Source: Candidatus Rokuibacteriota bacterium (GTDB lineage: Bacteria; Methylomirabilota; Methylomirabilia; Rokubacteriales; CSP1-6). Taken from it: a stretch of DNA of 64,000 bases. Within the stretch, counting starts at the first letter, position 1; every line of letters starts with the position of its first letter. The notes under the pieces were generated by a model. That model saw only the letters and a program-made list of their open reading frames with translations. It was not told the origin of the DNA and did not search any database. The DNA lies in the NCBI GenBank assembly GCA_003220535.1, contig QHSU01000055.1:62001-126000 (forward strand). Reading direction: 5' to 3'. Positions 7,525 to 18,317 of the stretch are shown piece by piece. The position numbers and the translations under genes are program-made.

Positions 7525-10500
7525 CTAGGCGAGGCCAGCGTGGTACTCCTGCAGGCTCTTGACGTGATGCTCGCCCTTGAGCAGCGCCTCGATCGCACCG
7601 ATGGCCGCCTGCGCGCCGTCGAGCGTCGTGAAGTGCGGAATGTCCTGGGCCACCGCGGTGCGCCGGATGATGGCCGAGTCCTTCCGGGCGCGACCGTCGG
7701 CCGGCGTGTTGATGACGAGAGCGATCTCACGCCGCTTCATGAGGTCGATCACGTTCGGGCGATAGCCCTCGGCGACCTTGTGGATCGTCTCCACCGCCAT
7801 CCCGTAGCGCCCCAGCACGCGCGCGGTGCCCGGCGTGGCCACCAGCGTGAAGCCCAGCTCGATGAGTCGCCGCGCGAGCGGCGCCACCGCACGCTGGTCG
7901 CGGCTGCGCACGGAGACGAAGACCTTGCCCGAGGTGGGCATCGGCAGACCGGACGCCACCTGAGCCTTGAGATAAGCCTTGCGGAAGTCATAGTCGATGC
8001 CCATCACCTCGCCCGTGGACTTCATCTCGGGGCCGAGGACGGTGTCCACGCCCGGGAACTTGACGAAGGGAAAGACCGATTCCTTGACCGCGATGTGGGG
8101 CAGGTCGCGCCCGTCCCACGCGAGCCACGGCTCGAGCGTCTCGCCGAGCGCGGCCCGCGTCGCGATCTTGGCGAGCGGAAGCCCGATCGCCTTGGAGACG
8201 AAGGGAACCGTCCGGGAGGCGCGGGGATTCACCTCCAGCACATAGACGGTGTCGTGTCGGATGGCGAACTGCACATTGATGAGCCCGACCACGCCGAGGG
8301 CCCGGGCCAGCGCCTGGGTCTGGGTGCGCAGGATCTGGATCTCGTCCTCGCCGAGCGAGTAGGGCGGCAGCGCGCAGGCGGCGTCGCCGGAGTGGATGCC
8401 CGCCTTCTCGATGTGTTCCATGACCCCGCCCACGAGCACCCGCGTGCCGTCGGCCACGGCGTCCACATCGATCTCGATCGCGTCATCCAGGAACTTGTCG
8501 ATGAGGATTGGATGCTCGGGCGACACCTGGACGGCTTCGTGCATGAACTCGCCCAGGTCTTGCTCGTCGTAGACGATCCGCATGGCGCGCCCGCCGAGAA
8601 CATAGGAGGGGCGCACGAGGACTGGATAGCCGATTTGGGTCGCGATCGTCTGAGCCTCCGCGAGCGAGCGGGCGGTCGCGCCGGCCGCCTGCTGGAGCCC
8701 GAGCTCGGTGAGGAGCGCGCTGAAGCGCTTGCGGTCCTCGGCGCGGTCGATCGCGTCGGGCGAGGTGCCGAGGATCGGCACCCCGGCATCGCGCAGGGGC
8801 ACCGCGAGCTTCAGCGGGGTCTGCCCGCCGAACTGCACGACGACGCCGAGCGGCCGCTCGCGCTCAACGATGTTGAGCACGTCCTCGAGCGTCAGCGGCT
8901 CGAAGTAGAGGCGGTCGGACGTGTCGTAGTCCGTGGAGACGGTCTCGGGGTTGCAGTTGACCATGATCGCCTCCACGCCGAGGTCGCGGAGCGCGAACGC
9001 CGCGTGGACGCAGCAGTAGTCGAACTCGACCCCCTGGCCGATACGATTGGGACCCGAACCGAGAATGACGACCTTCGGCCGCGCCGTCGGCGGCGCCTCG
9101 TCTTCTTCCTCGTACGTGGAGTAGAGATACGGGGTGTGGGCGACGAACTCGGCGGCACACGTGTCCACCGTCTTGAACGTCGCGCGGATGCCGTGCTCGA
9201 GCCGGCGCGTCCGGACCGCCCCTTCGGAGGCGCCGGTGAGCTCGGCGATGCGCCGATCGGCGAACCCGAGCTGCTTGGCCCGCCGGAGCACTTCGCCATC
9301 GGTCAGCGCCGAATCGGCGATCGGCCGCTCGAAGGCGACGATCTCCCGCATGTTCTCGAGGAACCAGGGATCGATGCGGGTCAGCGACTGGATCTCCTTG
9401 GTCGTGAACCCGGCCCGGTACGCGTCGCCGATGGCGAAGATCCGGTCGGGATTCGGCACGCTCAGCAGGCGGCGGAGCTCGTCGTCGTGGAGTGCCGTGC
9501 CGAGCGTCAGGGCCCAGCGGTCCTGCTCGAGCGAGCGGATCGACTTCTGGAGGGCTTCCTTGAACGTTCGCCCGATCGCCATGACCTCGCCGACGGACTT
9601 CATCTGGGTCGTCAGCGTACGGTCGGCCTCGGGAAACTTCTCGAACGCCCAGCGCGGGAACTTGACCACGCAGTAGTCGATGGCCGGCTCGAACGACGCC
9701 GGCGTCTCCCGCGTGATGTCGTTCCGGATCTCGTCGAGCGTGTAGCCCACCGCGAGCTTGGCGGCGATCTTCGCGATGGGAAATCCGGTGGCCTTGGAGG
9801 CGAGCGCCGACGAGCGGGACACGCGCGGGTTCATTTCGATCACGACGAGCCGCCCGTCATCGGGGTTCACCGCGAACTGGATGTTGGAGCCGCCCGTCTC
9901 GACGCCGATCTCGCGGATGATCGCGATCGAGGCGTCGCGCATGAGCTGGTATTCCTTGTCGGTCAGCGTCTGCGCGGGCGCGACGGTGACGGAGTCCCCG
10001 GTGTGGACCCCCATCGGGTCGACGTTCTCGATCGAGCAGATGATGACGACGTTGTCGGCGAGGTCGCGCATCACCTCGAGCTCGAATTCCTTCCAGCCGA
10101 TCACCGACTCTTCGACGAGGATCGTGCCGACGGGCGACATCTGCAGGCCCCACCGCACCGCGTCCTCGAGCTCCTCGGGATTGTAGGCGATCGAGCCGCC
10201 CGTGCCGCCCAGTGTGAAGGAAGGGCGGATGATGGCGGGAAAGCCGACGCGGCCCACGATGGCGCGCGCCTCGTCGAGGCTCCGGGCGTGGCCCGAGCGT
10301 GGCAGCGCCAGCCCGATGCGCTCCATCGCCTGCTTGAACAGGGCCCGGTCCTCGGCCTTGCGGATCGCGTCGAGCTTGGCGCCGATCAGCTCGACGCCGA
10401 ACCGGCTGAGCGTGCCGTCTTCCGCCAGCGCGACCGCGATGTTCAGCCCCGTCTGGCCGCCGAGGGTCGGCAGGAGCGCATGCGGCCGCTCGCGCTCGAT

Positions 10501-10731
10501 GATCTTCGCGACGAACTCCGGCGTCAGCGGCTCGATGTAGGTCCGGTCCGCCAGCTCGGGGTCCGTCATGATCGTGGCGGGGTTCGAGTTCACCAGGACC
10601 ACCTCGAACCCCTCTTCCCGGAGCGCGCGGCACCCCTGGGTGCCGGAGTAGTCGAACTCGCACGCCTGGCCGATGACGATCGGCCCCGAGCCGATGATCA
10701 GGATCCGCTTGAGGTCGGTGCGCTTGGGCAT
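7525..10731 (-). CDS. carB: Carbamoyl-phosphate synthase large subunit
   Basis: 1,068 residues, the normal length for a full CarB. It uses ammonia from CarA, bicarbonate and two ATP to make carbamoyl phosphate for pyrimidine (and arginine) synthesis. The sequence shows two homologous ATP-grasp halves, each starting with a nucleotide-binding segment ([20 protein letters not shown] and [20 protein letters not shown]). ATP-grasp signatures [19 protein letters not shown] and [19 protein letters not shown] are present. A C-terminal MGS-like allosteric domain (about residues 930-1060) is where UMP/IMP effectors bind in other CarB proteins. The ATG start is 31 nt downstream of the small orf88. The stop TAG lies 10 nt before the chosen pyrF start. 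Confidence 0.95.
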   Translation of the reverse strand: MPKRTDLKRILIIGSGPIVIGQACEFDYSGTQGCRALREEGFEVVLVNSNPATIMTDPELADRTYIEPLTPEFVAKIIERERPHALLPTLGGQTGLNIAVALAEDGTLSRFGVELIGAKLDAIRKAEDRALFKQAMERIGLALPRSGHARSLDEARAIVGRVGFPAIIRPSFTLGGTGGSIAYNPEELEDAVRWGLQMSPVGTILVEESVIGWKEFELEVMRDLADNVVIICSIENVDPMGVHTGDSVTVAPAQTLTDKEYQLMRDASIAIIREIGVETGGSNIQFAVNPDDGRLVVIEMNPRVSRSSALASKATGFPIAKIAAKLAVGYTLDEIRNDITRETPASFEPAIDYCVVKFPRWAFEKFPEADRTLTTQMKSVGEVMAIGRTFKEALQKSIRSLEQDRWALTLGTALHDDELRRLLSVPNPDRIFAIGDAYRAGFTTKEIQSLTRIDPWFLENMREIVAFERPIADSALTDGEVLRRAKQLGFADRRIAELTGASEGAVRTRRLEHGIRATFKTVDTCAAEFVAHTPYLYSTYEEEDEAPPTARPKVVILGSGPNRIGQGVEFDYCCVHAAFALRDLGVEAIMVNCNPETVSTDYDTSDRLYFEPLTLEDVLNIVERERPLGVVVQFGGQTPLKLAVPLRDAGVPILGTSPDAIDRAEDRKRFSALLTELGLQQAAGATARSLAEAQTIATQIGYPVLVRPSYVLGGRAMRIVYDEQDLGEFMHEAVQVSPEHPILIDKFLDDAIEIDVDAVADGTRVLVGGVMEHIEKAGIHSGDAACALPPYSLGEDEIQILRTQTQALARALGVVGLINVQFAIRHDTVYVLEVNPRASRTVPFVSKAIGLPLAKIATRAALGETLEPWLAWDGRDLPHIAVKESVFPFVKFPGVDTVLGPEMKSTGEVMGIDYDFRKAYLKAQVASGLPMPTSGKVFVSVRSRDQRAVAPLARRLIELGFTLVATPGTARVLGRYGMAVETIHKVAEGYRPNVIDLMKRREIALVINTPADGRARKDSAIIRRTAVAQDIPHFTTLDGAQAAIGAIEALLKGEHHVKSLQEYHAGLA

Positions 10732-10761
10732 CGGGTTCCCGTGCGGCGCGCGCCGCGCCGC

Positions 10762-11028
10762 CTATTCCTCCACGAGGCCGTAGACGATCGACGTTTCCGG
10801 CGCGGCTTCCTCGCGGCGGTAGAGCACGTCGTCCAGACGGCCGCTGCCGATCCACACGACCTCGCCACTGCCCCAGAGCTGCTCGCCCAGCACGCTCATG
10901 CGCCGGTCGACCCGCTCGCGGATCGCCTGCGCCTCGAGCGAGGTCTCGTTCTGCGCGGTGAACGAGGTCCACTCTGGCTTCTGCCCGCTCCCTTCCGTCT
11001 TCCGGTACGAGATCAAGTACTTGGGCAT
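10762..11028 (-). CDS. Small conserved-looking protein of unknown function between carA and carB
   Basis: An 88-residue ORF starting at ATG 11028, 7 nt after the carA stop and ending 30 nt before carB, so it is co-transcribed with the pyrimidine genes. It is hydrophilic and mildly acidic at the C-terminus, with no signal peptide, membrane helix or cysteines, and begins MPKYLISYRKTEG. Composition and spacing look like a real gene rather than a spacer. I do not recognise the family. It might be an accessory subunit or an unrelated cytosolic protein; no function is assigned. Confidence 0.65.
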   Translation of the reverse strand: MPKYLISYRKTEGSGQKPEWTSFTAQNETSLEAQAIRERVDRRMSVLGEQLWGSGEVVWIGSGRLDDVLYRREEAAPETSIVYGLVEE

Positions 11029-11035
11029 GACGCGG

Positions 11036-12163
11036 TCAGCCTCCCTTCCGGGACATGAGATCGGTGAAGCGGTGGAAGAGGTAGTTGGCGTCGTGCGGGC
11101 CGGGTGAGGCCTCGGGGTGGTACTGCACGGAGAAGACCGGCCAGTCGCGGTGCCGCAGGCCCTCACAGGTGCCGTCGTTGAGGTTCGCGTGCGTCGGCTC
11201 CCAGCCGAGCGCCGTCACCGAATCCGGGTCGACGGCGAAGCCGTGGTTCTGCGCGGTGATCTCGACCTTCCCGGTCGCGAGGTCCTTGACCGGGTGGTTG
11301 GCGCCGTGGTGGCCGAACGACAGCTTGAACGTGCGCCCGCCGGCCGCCAGGCCGAGGATCTGATGGCCGAGGCAGATGCCGAAGATCGGCACGCGACCGA
11401 GCAGCCCGCGGACGGACTCGATCAGATAGGGCACGCCCTCCGGATCTCCCGGCCCGTTGGAGAGGAACACCCCGTCGGGCTTCGTCGCGAGGACGTCCGC
11501 CGCGGGCGTCGCGGCCGGCACGACGGTCACGTCGCATCCGACCGTGCGGAGCTGGCGCAGAATGTTGAACTTGATGCCGCAGTCGTACGCGACGACCCTG
11601 AAGCGTGGAGGGGGCGGCGGCACGTAACCGCGCGCGAGCTGCCAGCCGCCCGACGACCAGGTGTAGGGCGCGTCGGCCGTGACTTCGGCCACCAGGTCGC
11701 GGCCGACGAGCCCGGGCAGGGCCCGGGTGCGCTCGAGGAGGCGAGCGGGATCGGTCTCGACCGAGGAGATGATGCCGTCCTGGGCGCCGTGGTCCCGCAG
11801 GTGGCGCGTCAGCGCGCGCGTGTCGATGTCCTGGATACCCACGATGCCGTGGCGCCGGAGGTACTCGTCGAGGCTCGCGCCGGCGCGGAAGTTCGACGCG
11901 ACGGGCGACGCCTCTTTGACGATGAACCCGTTGACCCACGGCCGCCGCGACTCCTCGTCCTCCTCGTTGACGCCGTAGTTGCCGATCATCGGGTAGGTCA
12001 TCGCGACGATCTGCCCTCGATACGACGGATCGGTCAGGATCTCCTGATACCCCTGCATGGCGGTATTGAAGATGACCTCACCCGAGGCTTCTCCCTTCGC
12101 GCCGAGCGGCCGGCCCCTGAACGTGCGCCCGTCGCGCAGCACGAGCCAGGTCTGCTCGCTCAT
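11036..12163 (-). CDS. carA: Carbamoyl-phosphate synthase small (glutaminase) subunit
   Basis: 375 residues. It hydrolyses glutamine and channels ammonia to CarB. The N-terminal CPSase_sm domain starts [16 protein letters not shown] and contains [15 protein letters not shown]. The C-terminal class I amidotransferase has the nucleophile Cys in [16 protein letters not shown] and the catalytic His-Glu in [12 protein letters not shown], plus the typical NHGFAVD segment. The ATG 12163 overlaps the pyrC stop (ATGA), which fixes the start even though the open frame continues much further upstream. Confidence 0.95.
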   Translation of the reverse strand: MSEQTWLVLRDGRTFRGRPLGAKGEASGEVIFNTAMQGYQEILTDPSYRGQIVAMTYPMIGNYGVNEEDEESRRPWVNGFIVKEASPVASNFRAGASLDEYLRRHGIVGIQDIDTRALTRHLRDHGAQDGIISSVETDPARLLERTRALPGLVGRDLVAEVTADAPYTWSSGGWQLARGYVPPPPPRFRVVAYDCGIKFNILRQLRTVGCDVTVVPAATPAADVLATKPDGVFLSNGPGDPEGVPYLIESVRGLLGRVPIFGICLGHQILGLAAGGRTFKLSFGHHGANHPVKDLATGKVEITAQNHGFAVDPDSVTALGWEPTHANLNDGTCEGLRHRDWPVFSVQYHPEASPGPHDANYLFHRFTDLMSRKGG

Positions 12164-13454
12164 GAGCTCGCCCTGCGCACGAGCTTGCCGCCCACGAGCG
12201 TGCCGCCCACGAGCGTCATCCACGGACCGCCCCGAAGCGTCCAGCCTCCGAACGGCGTGTTGCGGCTCCGGGATTGGAACCGCGACGGCTCGACGGTGGC
12301 TTCCGCGTCCGGATCCAGGATCGTGACGTCCGCGGGTGCTCCGACGGCGAGCGTCCCGCCGGGAAGGTTGAGCAGCCGCGCCGGATCGCGGCTCCAGCGC
12401 GCGATCAGCGTCGCGAGCGGCAGGAGCCCCGGGCGCACCAGCCGGTCGAGCAGCACGGCCACAGCCGTCTCGAGCCCGACGACGCCGAAGGCGGCGTGAT
12501 CGTACTCGCCTTCCTTCTCGGAGAGGGCATGCGGAGCGTGGTCGGTCGCGATGCAATCGATGGTCCCGTCGGTGAGCCCCTCGATCAGCGCCTCGACGTC
12601 GCGCTTGGTCCGGAGCGGAGGCGCCATCTTCGTGTTCGCGTCCCAGGTCCGCACCGCGTCCTCGGTCAGGACCAGATGGTGCGGGGTCACCTCCGCGGTC
12701 ACGCGGACGCCGCGCGCCTTCGCGTCGCGGACCAGGCGCACCGCGCCTGCGGTGGAGGCGTGCGCGATGTGGACGTGGGCGCCGGTGAGCTCGGCCAGGA
12801 GGATGTCGCGGGCCACCATCACGTCCTCGGCGGCGGCCGGCTGCCCCGCCAGGCCGAGCTCCGTGGAGACGACGCCCTCGTTGATCGACGCGCCGCGGCT
12901 CAGGGTCGCGTCCTCGGCGTGGCTGATGACCGGCGCGCCGAAGGGCAGCGTGTACTCCATCGCGCGCCGATAGAGCTCGGCGTTCATGACGCAGCGGCCG
13001 TCGTCGGAGAAAGCGACGCAGCCCGCGTCCGCGAGCTCCGCCAGCTCGGCCAGCTCCTCGCCGCGCAGGTTCTTCGTGACGGCGCCGATCGGATAGACGC
13101 GCACCACGCCCTCGACCCTCGCCTTGGCGAGGATGTAGTCGGTGACCGCGCCGTTGTCGTTGACGGGACTCGTGTTCGCCATGCAGCACACGGCGGTGAA
13201 CCCGCCGGCGGCGGCGGCCCGCGTGCCCGTCGCGACGGTCTCCTTGTACTCCTGGCCGGGCTCGCGCAGGTGCACGTGCATGTCGATGAATCCCGGGCAG
13301 ACGATCTTGCCATTGGCGTCGACGACCTCGGCGTCGGCGGGCACCGAGAGGTTCCGCCCGAGCCGCTCGATCTTGCCGTCCGCGATCAGGACGTCCTGGA
13401 CGGCGTCGAGATTGTTGGCCGGATCGATGACGCGGCCGCTCCGGAGCACGAGCC

Positions 13455-13458
<4 letters not shown>
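12160..13458 (-). CDS. pyrC: Dihydroorotase, class I
   Basis: 432 residues, amidohydrolase superfamily. It cyclises N-carbamoyl-aspartate to dihydroorotate. The metal motif HVHLREPGQ lies after PGFIDM (about residue 60), the DHAPH motif near residue 305 supplies a further metal/substrate residue, and ANTSPVND is the usual substrate-loop segment. Length and motifs fit the class I (PyrC next to PyrB) type. The stop overlaps the carA start by 4 nt, and its own ATG overlaps the pyrB stop by 4 nt. Confidence 0.95.
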
Positions 13459-14393
<935 letters not shown>

Positions 14394-14394
14394 G

Positions 14395-15045
<651 letters not shown>

Positions 15046-15049
<4 letters not shown>

Positions 15050-16311
15050 CCTCCCCGCGAGCCGGACGACTCGCCGGAGCGCCAGCGCTCGACGGTCCGT
15101 CGCTCGTGCTCGATCGTGACGCGGCCCGCTTTGACCACGAGGCGTCGCGGCGGCAAGGCCGTCACGATCTCCTCTACCCGCTCGCACTCCCACACGACCA
15201 GATCCGCGCGGCAGCCGGTGGCGCAGCCGTAGTCGCGGAGGTTGAGGATGCGCGCTGGATGCGTCGTGACGGCGGCGACGAGGTCCCGCAGGAGCTCGGG
15301 TGTGCCCATGTGGGCGGCGACGGCGCTGACGAACGTCAGGTGCGTGAGGTCGGCCGTGCCGACCGGCGTGAACGGATTCCGGATATTGTTGGACGCCAGC
15401 GCCACCGGAACACCCGCCGCCAGGAGCCGGCGGATCGGCGTCAGGCCGCGGCGGACGTTCCGCTCGTCGCGGCGTCCCATCAGGTAGAGGTCGGTCAGCG
15501 GAAGGCTGATGACGCCGATTCCCGCGGCCGCGAGCTCGGCGATCACGGCCGCCTGCTCGGCGGGGGGCAGCGCGGCCAGCTCGGTCAGGTGTCCCATCGC
15601 GACGCGTCCCTGCCAGCCGGTACGAACGGTCTGACGGACGATCTCGCGCACGTGCAGGTGCTCGGGCTCGTCGGAGAAGTCCACGTGGAAGTCCGCGTCG
15701 ACGCCGAACTCGCTCGCGAGCGCGAAGACGATCTCGACGTGCCGGCGCGCGTCGGTGTCGTTGTAGGGGCACCCGCCGACGAGGTCGGCGCCCATCGCCA
15801 GGGCCCGCCGGAGCAGCGCCTCGGTGCCGGGGGCTTGGAGGATGCCCTCCTGCGCGAACGCGCAGAGCTGGAGGTCGACGGCCGGAGCGTACTCGCGCCT
15901 GAGCCGGAGCATCGCCTCCATGCCCGCGAGGCCCACGATCGGGTCGACCTCCACGTGCGCGCGCATCGCGGTCGTGCCGGCGCCAACGGCCAGATCGAGC
16001 ACGCGCCGCGCCCGCGCGTCGATGTCGTCGACCGTGAACGCTCGCTTCGCCAGGCCGGTCAGCCGGATGGCCTCGGCGGCCGTCTCGGCCGAGCCGTCCA
16101 CCCGGTCCGCCAGGAGCGCCTTGTCCAGATGGATGTGCGCCTCGACGAGGCCGGGAGTGACGAGCCGTCCGGCGACGTCGATCGTCTCCCGCGCGGGCCC
16201 GCTCGCGGGGCCCACGGCCACGATGCGCCCGCCGGCGATCGCGACGTCGACCAGCTCAGCGCCTGAGGGAAGACGGCAAGAGCGGAGGACGAGGTCGAGC
16301 ACCGCGGTCAC
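15046..16311 (-). CDS. Cytosine deaminase-like amidohydrolase
   Basis: 421 residues from GTG 16311, which overlaps the upstream stop (GTGA). Metal-dependent amidohydrolase: AHIHLDKA after TPGLVE, HVDFSDEP near residue 215 and VAMGHLTELAALP are features of the CodA / N-isopropylammelide hydrolase group. A C-terminal Asp segment SNNIRNPF precedes the end of the barrel. The natural substrate may be cytosine or another cyclic amidine. Location directly upstream of the pyrimidine operon makes pyrimidine salvage attractive, but the family is broad and substrate cannot be read from the sequence. Confidence 0.8.
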
Positions 16312-16871
16312 GCCGGCTCCGGCGGACTCGCGGGCGCGTTCCAGCAGCGCAGGAGCTCGAGGGCGAGCAGTACGAGCGCCGCGAGCATCGTCAGCGCGCC
16401 GACACCGAAGATCGCGCGGCCGACGGTCTGGGCGGATTCGAGGAGCCCGAGGCGCCCGAGGATGTAGTGCCAGTCGTGGATCAGCCCCTCGGCCAGGAGG
16501 GGCAGCGCCCGGGCCCGCCCGTCGGCGGCGTAGATCGCGACGTCGGTGAGCGATTGCCCGGTCCAGAAGAGCGTGACGGCCGCCGACGCCCACTGGCGCG
16601 TTCGGAGGAAGGCGCTGGTGGCGATCGCCGGGATCAGGACCTGGTTCAGCGAGCCACCGAGCACGGCGAGAAACTCGCCGAAGAACCCGAAGATCACGTG
16701 GCCGGCCTCGTGGAAGACGAGGTCGACGCCGTGGATGAACCCGAGGACGCCGCCGCCCTGAAAGGTCAGCCCCTGGGCCAGGACCTTCCACGCGAGGACC
16801 ATCAGGATCACGAACCCGACGCCGCGGCCGGCGGCTCCGGCGAGCCTGACGCTGTCGTCGCGCTTGGGCAC
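16308..16871 (-). CDS. Membrane protein with HEAGH metalloprotease-like motif
   Basis: 187 residues with about four hydrophobic segments (near 17-35, 58-85, 95-112 and 148-172). FHEAGHVIFGFFGE at residues 53-66 has the HExxH zinc motif (H54, E55, H58) within a membrane helix, as in M50-type zincins. The usual second metal-ligand motif of site-2 proteases (NxxPxxxLDG) is not evident; only SLNQVLIPAIA resembles it. It could be a small intramembrane peptidase or a non-proteolytic relative. It is translationally coupled to the amidohydrolase downstream and lies 9 nt after the NtrC-like gene. Confidence 0.7.
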   Translation of the reverse strand: MPKRDDSVRLAGAAGRGVGFVILMVLAWKVLAQGLTFQGGGVLGFIHGVDLVFHEAGHVIFGFFGEFLAVLGGSLNQVLIPAIATSAFLRTRQWASAAVTLFWTGQSLTDVAIYAADGRARALPLLAEGLIHDWHYILGRLGLLESAQTVGRAIFGVGALTMLAALVLLALELLRCWNAPASPPEPA

Positions 16872-16880
16872 GACGCGGGT

Positions 16881-18248
16881 CTAGGTGTCGCGCTTGGGCG
16901 GGTTGATGTTGTAGGCCTTGAGCTTGCGGTAGAGGTGGCTGCGCTCGATCCCGAGGCGCTCCGCGGTCCGCGTCACGTTCCAGTCGTTGATGCGCAGCTC
17001 GGCCAGGATGTACGCGCGCTCGAAGCTGTCGCGCGCGTCCTTGAGCGACCGTTCGCGCGCCTCGCCCGCCGCGGCCGCTTCCTTGGGGCGCAACGGCGCC
17101 GGCAGGTCGTCGGCGGCGATCACGTCGCCGGGCGCCATGATCACCAGGCGCTCGAGCATATTGCGGAGCTCGCGGACGTTCCCGGGCCAGTCGTAGGCGA
17201 GGAAGTAGCCCAGCGCTTCGCTCGAGAGGGTCTTGATGCGCTTACCGTTCTCGGCGCAGAACTGCGCGATGAAGTGGCTCACGTGGGCGGGAATGTCGTC
17301 CTTGCGCGTCCGCAGGGCCGGCACCTCGATCGGGATCACGTTCAGGCGGTAGAAGAGGTCTTCGCGGAAGCGGCCCTCGCGGATGAGGCCGGCGAGGTCG
17401 CGGTTCGAGGCGGCGATCACCCGCACGTCGACCCGGAGCGTGTCCTTGCCTCCGACCCGCTCGAACGCCTGCTCCTCGAGCGAGCGCAGGACCTTCGCCT
17501 GGGTCTTGAGGCTCATGTCCCCGATCTCGTCCAGGAAGAGCGTGCCGCCGTCGGCCATCTCGAACTTCCCGCGGCGGCGCGCCAGCGCCCCGGTGAACGC
17601 GCCCTTCTCATGGCCGAACAGCTCGGACTCGATCAGCTCTTCGGGGATCGCGGCACAGTTGACCTCGACGAAGGGACGTTCGTGACGAGCGGACTGGACG
17701 TGGATAGCCCGGGCGACGAGCTCCTTGCCGCTGCCGTTCTCGCCGTGGATCAGCACGCGGCCGTTGGTGGGCGCCGCGGTCGCGATCTGATCGCGGAGCG
17801 CGCGGATCGCCGCGCTCTCGCCGATGATCTCGGTCCGCTGCTCGAGGCTCGCGCGGAGCGCCGCGTTCTCCCGCTCGAGGCGCGCGTGCTCGAGCGCACG
17901 GCTGACGGTGACCAGGATCTTCTCGAGCGAAAGCGGCTTCTCGACGAAGTCGTATGCGCCCAGGCGTGTCGCCTTGACGGCGGTCTCGATGGTGCCGTGG
18001 CCGGAGATCATGACGACGATCGCCTCGGGGCGCGCCCGCTTGATCTCGGCGAGGGTCTCGAGACCGTCCATCCGATCCATCCAGATGTCGAGAAAGGTCA
18101 GGTCCGGCAGCTCGTCGGCGAAGAAGCGGAGCGCGTCGGCGCCGCCGCCGACCGACGACACGCGATACCCCTCGTCCTCCAGAACGCCGCGAAGCGTCGA
18201 CCGGATGGCCGGCTCGTCGTCGACTATTAGAATATGCTCGCCGGCCAT
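16881..18248 (-). CDS. NtrC-family sigma-54-dependent response regulator
   Basis: 455 residues. Receiver domain at 1-120 (ILIVDDEP; acceptor Asp in LTFLDIWMD). AAA+ central domain with Walker A GENGSGKEL, the sigma-54 contact loop GAFTGA and Walker B GGTLFLDEIGDM. C-terminal Fis-type helix-turn-helix, NVTRTAERLGIERSHLYRKL. It activates sigma-54 promoters when phosphorylated, most likely by the NtrY-like kinase encoded immediately upstream in the same orientation. Start ATG 18248 is set by the first residues of the receiver fold. Confidence 0.93.
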   Translation of the reverse strand: MAGEHILIVDDEPAIRSTLRGVLEDEGYRVSSVGGGADALRFFADELPDLTFLDIWMDRMDGLETLAEIKRARPEAIVVMISGHGTIETAVKATRLGAYDFVEKPLSLEKILVTVSRALEHARLERENAALRASLEQRTEIIGESAAIRALRDQIATAAPTNGRVLIHGENGSGKELVARAIHVQSARHERPFVEVNCAAIPEELIESELFGHEKGAFTGALARRRGKFEMADGGTLFLDEIGDMSLKTQAKVLRSLEEQAFERVGGKDTLRVDVRVIAASNRDLAGLIREGRFREDLFYRLNVIPIEVPALRTRKDDIPAHVSHFIAQFCAENGKRIKTLSSEALGYFLAYDWPGNVRELRNMLERLVIMAPGDVIAADDLPAPLRPKEAAAAGEARERSLKDARDSFERAYILAELRINDWNVTRTAERLGIERSHLYRKLKAYNINPPKRDT

Positions 18249-18313
18249 GTCACCCTCGGCGCCGCGCCCAAAGGCGCAGGCGCGCTTGCGCGCGCACAAA
18301 TATGCTCGCCGGC
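18231..18313. repeat. 15-bp direct repeat flanking the ntrY-ntrC junction
   Basis: AATATGCTCGCCGGC occurs at 18231-18245 and again at 18299-18313, 68 bp apart. The first copy encodes the start of the NtrC-like protein (Met-Ala-Gly-Glu-His-Ile) and the second lies just after the NtrY-like stop. Between them is a GC-rich stretch with GCGCGC palindromes. It looks like a partial duplication of the ntrC start region. Confidence 0.6.
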
Positions 18314-18317
18314 TATA

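Noticed and set aside
7141..11058. Long plus-strand open frame opposite carB and orf88
   Set aside because: It is the antisense of well-supported minus-strand genes; Arg/Ala/Gly/His-rich composition typical of GC-rich antisense frames.
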